Shown piece by piece: positions 35,630 to 45,154 of a stretch of 64,000 nt of DNA; the stretch's first letter is position 1; each line of letters starts with the position of its first letter. The notes under the pieces are model-generated. The model saw nothing but the letters and a program-made list of their open reading frames with translations, was not told the DNA's origin and searched no databases. The translations under genes and the position numbers were made by a program. This DNA is from Rhizobium hidalgonense. GTDB taxonomy: Bacteria > Pseudomonadota > Alphaproteobacteria > Rhizobiales > Rhizobiaceae. The DNA is taken from assembly GCF_002914525.1 (NCBI RefSeq), contig NZ_LODW01000056.1:24157-88156 (forward strand), given 5' to 3'.

Positions 35630-36970
35630 ATGGAGAGTGAATTTGTAACGACGCCCTTTGGGCGGCGGCCGATGTCGCTTGCCATGCTGCTGAGACAGCG
35701 GCGAGGCGAGGCGATGGAGGCTGGGACGAGGCGCAACAAGTGGAAGCTGTTCCGATCGGTCTGCGAGGCCCGGGCGGAACTCGACGTGACTGACAGAGCG
35801 CTGATGGTGCTCGATGCGCTGCTGAGTTTTTATCCCGAGGATGAACTCTCCAGCGAAAGGGGGCTGGTGGTCTTTCCCTCGAACGTGCAACTTTGCCTCA
35901 GGGCGCGCGGCATGGCCGCCGCGACGCTGCGCCGGCACCTGGCGGTCCTCGTCGAGGCCGGCCTCATCTCCCGCAAGGACAGCCCGAACGGCAAGCGCTA
36001 TGTCCGCCGAGGCAGGGAAGGCGAGATCGGCGAGGCCTATGGCTTCAGCCTGGCGCCGCTGCTTGCCCGTGCTACAGAGATCGAAGCGATCGCCGCACGC
36101 ATCGCCGACGACCGGCAATTGTTGCGGGGGATGAAGGAGCGGCTGACCATCTGCCGGCGTGACATCGCCAAGCTCATCTGCGCAGCCGTTGAGGAGGCGA
36201 TCCCCGGCGACTGGGCCCGTCTCTCTTCGACATTTCACGCGCTGCTGCAGTCCATTCCGAGAGCGGCAACCCTCGAAAGCCTGTCACCGATCCTCGAAGA
36301 ACTTGAGACGATCCGCCTCGGCGTCATCAACACCTTGGAATCGCCAGAGAAACATCGGATAGCGAGCACCAATGAATCCCAGATTGAGCGCCACATACAG
36401 AATTCTAATCCCGAATCCATATCTGAATCTGAACCGGGCTTGGAAACGGTGCAGGAGGCGAACCGGGATCTTGAGCCGAGTTCAAGGTTGGATAGGCGGG
36501 AACCCGGAGTGGCCGGGAACGGATCGCGGACCACTGCCGGGACAAATGCCGGGGAATTGAAATCCTTCCCGCTCGGCATGGTCGTCCAAGCCTGTCCTGA
36601 CATCGTCGACTACGGGCCAGGCGGCAGGATCGCCAGTTGGCGGGATCTGATGACGGCGGCGGCCGTCGTTCACTCGATGCTGGGCGCCAGCGCCTCGGCC
36701 TACGAGGAGGCGGCCTGCGTGATGGGACCGCAGAACGCCGCCGTCGTCATGGCCTGTATTCTGCAAAGGGGAGGGTGCATAAACTCCGCCGGCGGTTATC
36801 TCAGGGATCTCACGCGACGCGCCAAACGCGGCGAATTCGCGCTCGGCCCAATGTTGATGGCGCTGTTACGGACAAAGGACCGCTTTGAAGTTGGGCTTGA
36901 AGAGGGTTGCCGGAAGGTCAACTTCGGGACAGAGCCTGGAGCGCCTGCTCGGCAAAACGGGGTGAGGTGA
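35630..36970 (+). CDS. repC: RepC, replication initiator
   Basis: The 446-residue protein starts MESEFVTTPFGRRPMSLAML, the conserved RepC N-terminus, with GGTGAAGG upstream; a GTG three codons earlier is less likely. RepC is essential for replication and acts on an origin inside its own coding sequence. A weakly conserved linker with lower GC lies around 36340-36440 (residues about 238-270, ESPEKHRIASTNESQIERHI), the usual location of oriV. The C-terminal domain ends with LRDLTRRAKRGEFALGPML. Confidence 0.94.
   Translation: MESEFVTTPFGRRPMSLAMLLRQRRGEAMEAGTRRNKWKLFRSVCEARAELDVTDRALMVLDALLSFYPEDELSSERGLVVFPSNVQLCLRARGMAAATLRRHLAVLVEAGLISRKDSPNGKRYVRRGREGEIGEAYGFSLAPLLARATEIEAIAARIADDRQLLRGMKERLTICRRDIAKLICAAVEEAIPGDWARLSSTFHALLQSIPRAATLESLSPILEELETIRLGVINTLESPEKHRIASTNESQIERHIQNSNPESISESEPGLETVQEANRDLEPSSRLDRREPGVAGNGSRTTAGTNAGELKSFPLGMVVQACPDIVDYGPGGRIASWRDLMTAAAVVHSMLGASASAYEEAACVMGPQNAAVVMACILQRGGCINSAGGYLRDLTRRAKRGEFALGPMLMALLRTKDRFEVGLEEGCRKVNFGTEPGAPARQNGVR
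36340..36440. other. Probable replication origin region inside repC
   Basis: In repABC plasmids the origin maps to an A+T-rich stretch in the middle of repC. This is the most A+T-rich part of this repC and encodes a low-conservation linker. The location is inferred from the family; exact limits are not visible. Confidence 0.4.
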
Positions 36971-37111
36971 GCGCGAGTCTTCCGATCGATGGTTATGAGC
37001 TCGGAAAGCCTCGCTACCCCCGAACGTAGCGTCTCTCAAGGTCCCGCGATCGCATTCGATCTCGAATCCTTCGTTCAAGCCGCGTCGCGATAGCTTCGCG
37101 TGTGATATTCA

Positions 37112-38041
37112 TCACGAGCGGCGCAATAAGGCGCTGATTTCGGCGCGCGAAGGCATGGCGGGGGCCGTGCCCGGCCGTGTTACCGCGATCGCAGCGGTCG
37201 CAGAGCCGAAACGGATGGCCTCGATCGGTGTTTGTCCTTCCGAAATCGCCGTGGCGAAGCCGCCAAGAAAGGCGTCCCCTGCCCCGGTTGTGTCAATGAC
37301 ATTCCCGGCTGAGAATGCGGGGACGAATTCGCTCTGCCCGGCGCTGTGATAAAATGCGCCGCGAGCGCCGAGCGTGATGATCACCGCTTGCGCCCCTCGA
37401 TCCAGCAGAGTGCGGCCCGCCGCACGGACCTGTTCATCCGTTGTGATCGGATGCCCGACCAATTCGGCGGCTTCCACCTCATTGGGGACGATGAAATCGC
37501 ACAAACGATAGATCTCGTCCGGAATGGCGCGCGCCGGCGCGGGGTTGAAGATTGTCTTGACCCCTGCCCTTTTTGCCATCGCCAGGCCGTGCAAGGCCGC
37601 CTCGAGCGGCTGTTCGAGCTGGGTCATGAAAATGGCAGCGCTTTCGATCTCCACCCGGTTCGCATCGACGTCTTCGATACCGATAAGGCCGGCGGCACCC
37701 GGGACGACGATGATCGCATTGTCGCCGCTCACCTCGTCGACGAAGATGAAGGCGGCGCCGCTGGAAACACCGTCCATCTTCATCACATTGGCTTTGACGC
37801 CCGCTTGCGAATAGGCCGCAAGCGCCATCTCGCCGAAGGGATCGTTGCCGACCCTTGAAATGAAGGTCACCTTGCCGCCGGCCATGGCTGCGGCGATCGC
37901 CTGGTTGGAGCCCTTGCCTCCGGGCCCGAGCGAGAAGCCCGATCCCATCAACGTTTCGGCGATATGGGGCAGGCGTTTTGCCTTATAGGCGGTGTCGGCG
38001 GCAAAAATGCCGAGAATGACGATCCCGCTTTTCTCGCTCAT
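37112..38041 (-). CDS. rbsK: Ribokinase-family sugar kinase (PfkB)
   Basis: The 309-residue protein starts MSEKSGIVILGIFAADTAYK. PfkB signatures are visible: PGGKGSNQAIAAA near residue 42 and DTTGAGDAFLGGFA near 250, containing the catalytic Asp. The family phosphorylates ribose or similar sugars. It overlaps the FucU/RbsD gene by four bases and is the last gene of the second sugar operon. It converges with repC. The exact substrate may not be ribose. Confidence 0.85.
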   Translation of the reverse strand: MSEKSGIVILGIFAADTAYKAKRLPHIAETLMGSGFSLGPGGKGSNQAIAAAMAGGKVTFISRVGNDPFGEMALAAYSQAGVKANVMKMDGVSSGAAFIFVDEVSGDNAIIVVPGAAGLIGIEDVDANRVEIESAAIFMTQLEQPLEAALHGLAMAKRAGVKTIFNPAPARAIPDEIYRLCDFIVPNEVEAAELVGHPITTDEQVRAAGRTLLDRGAQAVIITLGARGAFYHSAGQSEFVPAFSAGNVIDTTGAGDAFLGGFATAISEGQTPIEAIRFGSATAAIAVTRPGTAPAMPSRAEISALLRRS

Positions 38042-38499
38042 CGGACCGCCTCTTCCGCCGGAATGACGCCCTTGGTCAGAAGGAAACACCCATAGAAGCG
38101 CAGTTCCCCAGTTGCGATGACGCAATAAGCCTTTTTGGCGATGTCGTAGAAGGCCATCCGTTCGACGGGATACATCGGCGCCGGCTTGCCTTCGGCGCGG
38201 TCGACGATCGCCTGGACTTCCTGTTGAATCGGCGGAATTTCACCCGGCTTGCCGATCACTTCCATGCGGCCCACAGAAGGCTGGATCGGTGTGTCGAGCG
38301 GCAGGACCGAAAGGATCGCATCGATCGCCTGCGGCGCGGGAATGTTTTCCATCGTCAGCAGCGTCCCCAGGCGAGTCTGCCGGGCGATCGAATCCGACGG
38401 AAAATTCATGTCGGAAATGACGAGATAATCGCCATGCCCCATATTGCAAAGTGCTTGAAGAATGTCGCCGTTGAGTTCGGCCCGAATTCCCTTGAGCAT
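38038..38499 (-). CDS. RbsD/FucU-family sugar mutarotase
   Basis: The 153-residue protein starts MLKGIRAELNGDILQALCNM, followed by GHGDYLVISDMNFPSDS, whose His and Asp are the conserved active-site region. The C-terminal pattern MAFYDIAKKAYCVIATGE is closer to FucU (L-fucose mutarotase) than RbsD. It interconverts sugar anomers before phosphorylation by the adjacent kinase. FucU-like proteins paired with ribokinase suggest a pentose or 6-deoxy sugar. Confidence 0.82.
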   Translation of the reverse strand: MLKGIRAELNGDILQALCNMGHGDYLVISDMNFPSDSIARQTRLGTLLTMENIPAPQAIDAILSVLPLDTPIQPSVGRMEVIGKPGEIPPIQQEVQAIVDRAEGKPAPMYPVERMAFYDIAKKAYCVIATGELRFYGCFLLTKGVIPAEEAVR

Positions 38500-38540
38500 T
38501 GATCTTCCATCCTTTTCTCATAGCCGGCGCGCCGGCCTCT

Positions 38541-39578
38541 TCAATTCGTGTGGCCGGCGGTATCTGTCTTAAATTGCGGGCACGGGCCGCTCGACCCGCG
38601 CACGATCAGCGACCCATCGACCATTTCGTCTTCCACGCCCGGCGGTTCCGCCAGCAGAAGGCCGACCGCGCGCCGCGCCAGCATGTCGGCCGGCTGACGT
38701 ATGGTCGTCAGCCTGGGAACGACGAGATTGGCGAGCGAAATATCATCGAAACCGGTGACCGACAGTTTTCGCGGCACGTCGATCTTGAGATCGCGGGCAG
38801 CGCGCAGCGCGCCGATCGCCTGCTGATCGCTGGCAGCCGCAATCGCCGTCGGCCGATCCTGCGGCGGGTGCGAAAGCAGGTCTCGGGCAATTCTTTCGCC
38901 GGACTCGTAGTCGAACCTGCCATAGGCAATTTCCAGTTCAACGCGTTCGCCGGTCTTGCCGAACTCCTCCATGCGGCCGACAAAACCCTCCTTTCGCATG
39001 CGTCCCGCCTCGGTATCGGCAGGCCCGGCAATATAGGCGATGCGGCGATGCCCCAGCCCATAGAGGTGATCCGCAATCAGCGCGGCCGCCTGGGCATGGT
39101 TGGTCGACACCAGGGGAAAGGTGCCGAAGCGCCGGTCCAGCGATATGATCGGGACCGATGCCGGCAGATGGAGGCCTGAAGCGTCGCTCGAAGCCACCAC
39201 GATGATGCCGCGCACCGACCGGTGGAGAAAGGCTGAAACATGGCTCTGCTCCGCCTCGCGATCGTCATGTGAGCTTGCCAGCATGAGGCTATGCGCACGT
39301 TCGAGCGCCGCACGCTCGACGCTTGCCGCAAGCTGCGCAAAGAATGGATTGGTGATGTCGGGCACGATGAGGCCGATGACGTCGGTTCTGCTGGTGCGCA
39401 AGGCTCTGGCGGTGACGTTCGGCCGGTAACCGAGCGAAGAAATGGCGTCGTTGACCTTTTCGCGCAGCATGGGTTTGACGGCGGCTTCGCCCGACAGCAC
39501 ACGCGAAACGGTGCCCACAGAGACGCCGGCATATTCGGCGACATCCTTGATTGTCGGCATCTTCGACATTTTCGACAT
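38541..39578 (-). CDS. LacI-family transcriptional repressor
   Basis: The 345-residue protein has the LacI helix-turn-helix near the N-terminus (MPTIKDVAEYAGVSVGTVSR, with VLSGEAAVKP after it). Three possible ATGs (39578, 39569, 39560) lie close together. The periplasmic-binding-protein-like effector domain follows (GLIVPDITNPFFAQLAASVE). It lies inside the transporter operon, 7 bases after the permease. It is the likely binder of the two identical palindromes in the 43.3-43.6 kb control region. Confidence 0.9.
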   Translation of the reverse strand: MSKMSKMPTIKDVAEYAGVSVGTVSRVLSGEAAVKPMLREKVNDAISSLGYRPNVTARALRTSRTDVIGLIVPDITNPFFAQLAASVERAALERAHSLMLASSHDDREAEQSHVSAFLHRSVRGIIVVASSDASGLHLPASVPIISLDRRFGTFPLVSTNHAQAAALIADHLYGLGHRRIAYIAGPADTEAGRMRKEGFVGRMEEFGKTGERVELEIAYGRFDYESGERIARDLLSHPPQDRPTAIAAASDQQAIGALRAARDLKIDVPRKLSVTGFDDISLANLVVPRLTTIRQPADMLARRAVGLLLAEPPGVEDEMVDGSLIVRGSSGPCPQFKTDTAGHTN

Positions 39579-39585
39579 CCCGCAG

Positions 39586-40497
39586 CTATTTTACGGCGCC
39601 CGCGGTCATTCCGGCGATGATGTGCTTTTCCAGCACGACGCCGACGACAACAAGCGGGAGGATACCGGCGGTGGAAAGGGCCGCCATCGACCACCAGTTG
39701 ATGCCCTGGCTGCCTGTCTGGCTGGCAATCATCACAGGCAGCGTGTTGGTATTGGTTGAGGTCAGCAGCGCGGCGAAGAAATATTCGTTCCAGCACAGGA
39801 TCAGCGCCAGCAGAAACGCGGCCACCATGCCCGGCAGAACGAGCGGCACGATGATGCGGCCAAACGCGCCCCAGATCGACAGGCCGTCGACGAGTGCGGC
39901 CTCCTCGAGTTCGACCGGGATGGTGGCGAACTGGTCGCGCATGATCCAGACGACGATCGGCAGGACCATCAGCGTATAGACGGCGATCATGCCCGCATAA
40001 GTGTCGAGCAGCGCCAACTCCTTGTAGAGAACCAGGAACGGCAGGGCGAGGACGACGGGCGGCATGATCAACTGCGACAGGAAGAAAAAGGAGATGTCGG
40101 AATTGCGCATATGGCCGAACTTGTAGGAAAAGCGGCTGAGGCCATAGGCCGCCAGCGACCCGAGCACGACCGCAAGGGCAGATGCCGTGACGGAGATGAT
40201 GACGCTGTTCCAGAGCCGGCGCATGAACTCATCACGCACCGTCGATACCTGGGAAATCGTATCGGGAGAGAGCCCGAGCGAGCGCCAGCCGAGCCAGCTG
40301 GGCGTAAAGTTAAACCAGGGGATCAGGTTGCCGCGCATGACATCCGCGGCTGTTTTGAACGAGGTCGAAACTGTCCAGAACAGCGGGAAGATGCAGACAC
40401 ATGCCCAGGTGACGAGCAGGCCGTAGACGGCCAGACGCATGCCCCACCAGCGAATGCGCTGAGCCCGCCCGTATTTTTCGAAATCGATGCGAACCAT
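39586..40497 (-). CDS. Sugar ABC transporter permease (MalG-type), second system
   Basis: The 303-residue protein has about six membrane segments. The EAA loop is LEEAALVDGLSIWGAFGRII near residue 195. It starts with a TGATG overlap with the preceding permease, so the two are translated together. Confidence 0.9.
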   Translation of the reverse strand: MVRIDFEKYGRAQRIRWWGMRLAVYGLLVTWACVCIFPLFWTVSTSFKTAADVMRGNLIPWFNFTPSWLGWRSLGLSPDTISQVSTVRDEFMRRLWNSVIISVTASALAVVLGSLAAYGLSRFSYKFGHMRNSDISFFFLSQLIMPPVVLALPFLVLYKELALLDTYAGMIAVYTLMVLPIVVWIMRDQFATIPVELEEAALVDGLSIWGAFGRIIVPLVLPGMVAAFLLALILCWNEYFFAALLTSTNTNTLPVMIASQTGSQGINWWSMAALSTAGILPLVVVGVVLEKHIIAGMTAGAVK

Positions 40498-41615
40498 CAG
40501 AGCCTTCCTGTCATCCGCTTCACGATACGGTCCGAGATCTTCATCAGCATTGTCATCCCGAAGACGATGATCACCAGATAGACGAGCGCGAGCAAGGTAC
40601 CGTATCCGACATTCGAACGGTCGCGATATTCACGATAGATGAAACTGGTGACGGAGTCTGTCGCCCCCCCGGGACCTCCCGATGTCACCGTGATGATGAT
40701 GTCGGCGAGCTTGAGCTTGAAGATTACCCGGATCATCACCGCCGTCACCGAAACCGGCAGCATGAGCGGGAAAGTGACCTTCCAGAAGCGCTGCCATCTG
40801 GTGGCGCCATCGACTTCAGCCGCCTCCAGCACCTCCCTGGACAGGCCCTGCAATCCGGCGACCAGCATGATCATCATGAAGGGAATGAAGGTCCAGGCAT
40901 CCATGATCATGATCGAAAGTTTCGCCGTCAGCGGATCGCCGAAGAAGGAGGGATTTTCCCAGCCGAGCCAGCGGGCGAAGCGCGCGACCGGGCCGAAACG
41001 GGTCTCCAGCATCGACTTGCCGACCATCCAGCTCACTGCGACCGGCGACAGCATCAAGGGGACGAGGAAGGTTACCCGCCAGAATTTTCGGGCAATGATC
41101 TCCTGGTTGAGCAGCAGCGCCAGGCCGAAGGCGATCGCATATTCGATTGCGATGGCCAGGCAATAAAGGACCATGTTCAGCAGCGCATTGGCGTAGAACG
41201 GATCGGCGATCATCCGGCGCACATTGTCGAGCCCGTTGAAGCGCCGCCCGGTCGACGAGGCGAGGTTCCAATCGGAAAAGCCGATCCACAGCGCAAAGAG
41301 CAGCGGGAACACCACCATCGACACGACGAAAAGCGCGGCGGGCAGAATAAAAAGCGCCTTCTTGCCTGCCTCGCCGTGGATAACGACGCGCGTGACGCAA
41401 AGAACGGCGGCCCAGAGAAAATAGGCATAAAGCACCGGCCGCCAGTTCGCGAAGCCCCAACCGGTCCAGCCTAGCTCATGGGCACCCTGCAGTGCGAAGG
41501 ACGTTATGAACCATATGGCGCTCAGCCACAGGGCCGCGCGGCCCCAGAAACGACGGCTCGCGGAAATGGAGCCGGCTTCGACCGTGTGAAGCAGGTCGCC
41601 TTCAACTGTCGACAT
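40497..41615 (-). CDS. Sugar ABC transporter permease (MalF-type), second system
   Basis: The 372-residue protein is longer than usual because of an N-terminal extension of about 80 residues containing two additional hydrophobic segments. The EAA loop is LEAAEVDGATRWQRFWKVTF near residue 255. It forms the membrane channel with the MalG-type partner. Confidence 0.9.
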   Translation of the reverse strand: MSTVEGDLLHTVEAGSISASRRFWGRAALWLSAIWFITSFALQGAHELGWTGWGFANWRPVLYAYFLWAAVLCVTRVVIHGEAGKKALFILPAALFVVSMVVFPLLFALWIGFSDWNLASSTGRRFNGLDNVRRMIADPFYANALLNMVLYCLAIAIEYAIAFGLALLLNQEIIARKFWRVTFLVPLMLSPVAVSWMVGKSMLETRFGPVARFARWLGWENPSFFGDPLTAKLSIMIMDAWTFIPFMMIMLVAGLQGLSREVLEAAEVDGATRWQRFWKVTFPLMLPVSVTAVMIRVIFKLKLADIIITVTSGGPGGATDSVTSFIYREYRDRSNVGYGTLLALVYLVIIVFGMTMLMKISDRIVKRMTGRL

Positions 41616-41687
41616 GATTTTCCTCGTCCGGACAGAATGAGCGCCGGCGAACCGCTTCCGGTCCGCCGGCCTATTGGTGTCGAACGG

Positions 41688-43328
41688 TCAGAGCCCGAGG
41701 CTCGACCGATAGAGTTTCAGTTGGCTGTCGCGGCCGATCTGGTCGGTGATCTTTTCCCAGGCGGCCGCAATCGCATCCGCGGTCTCCTGCGCCGACTTGT
41801 ATTGCCCGGCAAAACCCTTTGCCAATTCGTCTTCGGCGACGGAGTAATATTGGAAGATACCGGGAATGCGCGGTTCGATAGCGGCGTTCGGGTGGTTGTA
41901 GCTGTCCGCATTCGAACCCAGATAGTCCTCGATATAGGCGCGGTCGTAACCTGCCTTTTCCCATTCGTCGTAGTTGAAGTTGGACTGGCGGTAGGGCTGG
42001 AACCCGGAGGGATAGGCCGAGGTCCACAGCGACAGATCCTTGCCGCCGAGATGGGCGGCGGCGGACCAGGCGGCCTTGCGCTTCTTCTCGTCGCCGGAGA
42101 CCTGCTTGGTGACATAGATGCCCCAGCCGAGATAGGCCATGTTGGGCGCTTCGTTATACTTGTCTTCCCATTGCCCGGTCTTGCGGTTGTAGACCCGGTT
42201 CGAGCCGCGGTTGATACCGAAGCCCACCACATCGCCAACGACCGAGGTGTCCGAGGTGCGCGCGCCGGAGCCGACGTCGCCCCACCACATCAGCATTGCG
42301 CCGGTGCCTGCCAGGAACTGCGAGAAGGCCGTGGTGCCGGGATCGGCATTGATCTGATCGGCCGGATAGGCCTTGGCCGCGATCAGATCGAGGACGTCCT
42401 GGATCGCCTGAACCCATGCAGGGTTATTGACCAGCGGCTTCATGTTTTCAGGATCGAACAGCCAGGCCGGGTCGCCAGGATATTTGGCATAGGCCGTCGC
42501 GCGGTTCTCGATGAAATAGAAGCCGAAACCACCCCAGCCCTTGAGCGGGTCGAGATAGCCGTAGGCCGGCTGACTGGTCAGCGGATCGGTCTTGCCGATC
42601 AGCGCCTTGGAGGCGGCGTTGACCTCCTGCCAGGTCTTCGGCGGCTCTGCCATGCCGCTGATCGAGCCTTCGCCGAAATAATCCTTGCGATAGGCGAAGG
42701 TGTGGCAGTCGCCGTCGATCGTCACGCGATAGGTCTTGCCGTCCCAGGTGCCGACCGGTGGCTTCAGGTAGCTCACCAGGTCGTCGGCCTCGATCTGCTT
42801 TGCAACCCAGTCAGGCATCTCGTCGAGAAGCCCTCGCCCGGCCGTATCGCCTTCGAAGGGTGCGCCCATTTCCAGAATGTCGAAATCGACCGTGCCGGTC
42901 GCGATCGACTGCTGAAGGCGGGCGTTGTAGTCCGCCTGTGCAAGGTCGATCCAGTTGATCTTGGCGCCGGTATAGGCTTCCCACGGCTTCAGGAAGCCGC
43001 GGAACAGGAAGTTGTGCAGGTTCTGATTGTTGAGCCCCATGAAGGTCAGCTCGACACCGGCGAATTCGCCCTGCTTGACGTTGGCCTTGGTTGGGCCGAG
43101 GCAGAGCTCGCCGACCTTCTGCCAGTCTGCATCCGTTGGGGAGCCCTTGCCGACGCCCGGAATCTGCAGGATCTGGGCGCGCAGATCATCGGCAGCGAAC
43201 GCCATGCCGGGAAGTCCGCCCATCGCGCCCGATAGACCAAGCAGTGCCGCGACGCTTGCCGTTCCGCGCAGGACATCGCGGCGGCTTGCCTGACTGCGCA
43301 TCAATGCATCGTATATTTCAACTTTCAT
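41688..43328 (-). CDS. Sugar ABC transporter substrate-binding protein, Tat-exported
   Basis: The 546-residue protein starts MKVEIYDALMRSQASRRDVL with GGAGGAGG upstream. The N-terminus carries a twin-arginine signal (SRRDVLRG followed by a hydrophobic stretch and an AFA cleavage site). It is longer than normal CUT1 binding proteins (about 420-450). Tat export suggests it folds in the cytoplasm, perhaps with a cofactor. It is the first gene of the minus-strand operon and sits directly behind the operator region. Confidence 0.88.
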   Translation of the reverse strand: MKVEIYDALMRSQASRRDVLRGTASVAALLGLSGAMGGLPGMAFAADDLRAQILQIPGVGKGSPTDADWQKVGELCLGPTKANVKQGEFAGVELTFMGLNNQNLHNFLFRGFLKPWEAYTGAKINWIDLAQADYNARLQQSIATGTVDFDILEMGAPFEGDTAGRGLLDEMPDWVAKQIEADDLVSYLKPPVGTWDGKTYRVTIDGDCHTFAYRKDYFGEGSISGMAEPPKTWQEVNAASKALIGKTDPLTSQPAYGYLDPLKGWGGFGFYFIENRATAYAKYPGDPAWLFDPENMKPLVNNPAWVQAIQDVLDLIAAKAYPADQINADPGTTAFSQFLAGTGAMLMWWGDVGSGARTSDTSVVGDVVGFGINRGSNRVYNRKTGQWEDKYNEAPNMAYLGWGIYVTKQVSGDEKKRKAAWSAAAHLGGKDLSLWTSAYPSGFQPYRQSNFNYDEWEKAGYDRAYIEDYLGSNADSYNHPNAAIEPRIPGIFQYYSVAEDELAKGFAGQYKSAQETADAIAAAWEKITDQIGRDSQLKLYRSSLGL

Positions 43329-43426
43329 GCTTTCCTCCTCCACGTTTGTGCGCTGCCACCAGCCGGTCTTTCCGGATTGGCTCCGGTCCGATTTTGGGAC
43401 TGGTCTCGCGCAGAACTATTTGGTAA

Positions 43427-43454
43427 CAAGAAAATGAAACGTTTCATATTCTTG
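43427..43454. promoter_or_regulatory. LacI-type operator, copy 1
   Basis: A 28-bp near-perfect palindrome (13 of 14 positions match) is centred on ATGAAACGTTTCAT (43434-43447), which is fully symmetric with the central CG typical of LacI/GalR operators. It lies about 100 bases upstream of the binding-protein gene on the minus strand. Confidence 0.8.
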
Positions 43455-43520
43455 TTGAAAACCGCTCCTCTCGGCCTCGGCAGCGAGCATTAGACGGCAA
43501 GCGGGAAATGTCAATAAGAA

Positions 43521-43534
43521 ATGAAACGTTTCAT
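43521..43534. promoter_or_regulatory. LacI-type operator, copy 2
   Basis: A second exact copy of ATGAAACGTTTCAT lies 87 bp (about 8.3 helical turns) from the first, on the side of the divergent ATPase gene. Two copies in one divergent control region suggest joint repression of both directions, possibly by looping. The remainder of 43329-43665 holds no gene. Confidence 0.8.
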
Positions 43535-43665
43535 GGAGGAGGTCTGACGGTATTTCAGGCAGAGGCCGAGGGCAGTTTTCGCCGAGCCTGTTGCCTTGGA
43601 ATATTGTCGAGAAAGCATTGCTCTTGGGACTGTCCAGGGGTGGCAGGAAGGCGAGTGGGAGGCAC

Positions 43666-44733
43666 ATGGCTGAAGTCAATGTTTCAGGGGCGCGGAAGGC
43701 ATATGGCGCCGTAAATATCCTGCACGGCGTCGATATCGACATTCGCGACGGCGAATTTGTGGTGCTGGTCGGCCCATCCGGTTGCGGCAAATCGACGTTG
43801 TTGCGCATGGTTGCGGGGCTCGAAAGCATCACCGGCGGCACCATCTCGATCGGCGGAAAGATCGTCAACAATCTGCCGCCGAAGGATCGCGACATCGCGA
43901 TGGTCTTTCAAAGTTATGCGCTTTATCCACACAAGACCGTTGCCGAAAACATGGTCTTTGCGCTCCGTCTGCAGAAGCAGCCGGCCGATATCATCAAGCA
44001 GCGGCTGCAGGCGGCGGCCGAAACGCTTGACCTCGTACCCTATCTCGACCGCTATCCGCGCCAGCTTTCGGGTGGGCAGCGCCAGCGCGTGGCAATGGGA
44101 CGAGCGATCGTCAGATCGCCGCAAGTCTTCCTGTTCGACGAACCCTTGTCGAACCTCGACGCCAAACTGCGCGTGCAGATGCGCAAGGAGATCAAGGAGC
44201 TGCACCAGCGGCTGAGAACCACGACGATCTATGTCACCCATGACCAGGTCGAAGCGATGACCATGGCTGACAAGATCGTCGTGATGCAGGGTGGCAAGGT
44301 CGAACAGATCGGCACCCCCCTCGAACTCTACGATCGTCCCCGCAATACATTCGTGGCAGCCTTTATCGGCTCGCCATCGATGAATCTGCTGAAAGGCCGC
44401 TACAAGGCCGACGGTGCGATCTTCGTGACGGAGACCGGCGACGAGATTGCGCTCGGTTTCACCCCGCAGGCGACCGACGGACAGTCCGTGCTGCTCGGCG
44501 TGCGGCCCGAACACCTGTCGCTCAGCCAAAGCGGCCTCGACACGACCGTCAACGTCACCGAACCCACCGGCCATGAGACGATGGTCTTCCTGCGCTACGG
44601 GTCCGGCGAGCTTGTCGCGGTGCTTTCCGACCGTCACGATTTTGTGCCGGGACAGGTCGCGACGATTACTGCCCGACCAGGAAAGCTTCATCTATTCGAT
44701 GGGGAATCGGGTAAGACGTTGCGGCCGGATTGA
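43666..44733 (+). CDS. Sugar ABC transporter ATPase (UgpC/MalK-type), second system
   Basis: The 355-residue protein starts [14 protein letters not shown] with GGGAGG upstream. Walker [10 protein letters not shown], signature [16 protein letters not shown], Walker [16 protein letters not shown] and H-loop [10 protein letters not shown] are intact. A TOBE domain is at the C-terminus. It is transcribed divergently from the rest of its transporter, so the shared operators probably keep both halves in step. Confidence 0.92.
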   Translation: MAEVNVSGARKAYGAVNILHGVDIDIRDGEFVVLVGPSGCGKSTLLRMVAGLESITGGTISIGGKIVNNLPPKDRDIAMVFQSYALYPHKTVAENMVFALRLQKQPADIIKQRLQAAAETLDLVPYLDRYPRQLSGGQRQRVAMGRAIVRSPQVFLFDEPLSNLDAKLRVQMRKEIKELHQRLRTTTIYVTHDQVEAMTMADKIVVMQGGKVEQIGTPLELYDRPRNTFVAAFIGSPSMNLLKGRYKADGAIFVTETGDEIALGFTPQATDGQSVLLGVRPEHLSLSQSGLDTTVNVTEPTGHETMVFLRYGSGELVAVLSDRHDFVPGQVATITARPGKLHLFDGESGKTLRPD

Positions 44734-44778
44734 CCGCCCAAAAAAACACTGAGACCCCAATCGCCGCCGGGTGGAAAT

Positions 44779-45051
44779 TCAGGGCGAGGTCAGGTCAATT
44801 TTCAGCTCTAAAACCAATTGTGCTGGGAGATCGTTGGTTATTGTGGAGCGGTCAGTTTTGGCAAAGGCCATTTCACCGTCCTGCCAGGCATCATACTCCA
44901 TATCGATCCGTATGCCGCTCCGCTCAACTACAGCCCAGGAGAAACCAAGGCCGCCACCCTTTCGAACGGACCAGCCGCCAGCCCCCAGCGTTTCGATGAC
45001 CGCTCGCCAAGTTTCCTGCGATATGCCGGACAGATAAATCGTCTCAGACAT
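44779..45051 (-). CDS. Small hypothetical protein
   Basis: The 90-residue protein starts MSETIYLSGISQETWRAVIE; a TTG six codons earlier is an alternative start. It contains GGWSVRKGGGLGFSWAVVER and an acidic middle, with no signal peptide, membrane segment or known domain. It lies alone between the ATPase and the acetyltransferase. Codon use looks like its neighbours, so a real gene is probable. I do not recognise the family. Confidence 0.5.
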   Translation of the reverse strand: MSETIYLSGISQETWRAVIETLGAGGWSVRKGGGLGFSWAVVERSGIRIDMEYDAWQDGEMAFAKTDRSTITNDLPAQLVLELKIDLTSP

Positions 45052-45154
45052 GCACTTTTCATCCCACAAGGAGATCGGTTCAAAGTGGAATAGCGGGTGA
45101 CCGGCCTTGTATTCTTCCGCTCCCCCTCATGACAGGCCAATACAGCCCTAACCG

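Noticed and set aside
41478..43235. Plus-strand open frame of 585 codons opposite the permease and binding-protein genes
   Set aside because: It is antisense to well-supported transporter genes and its protein has no family signature; long antisense frames are common in GC-rich DNA.
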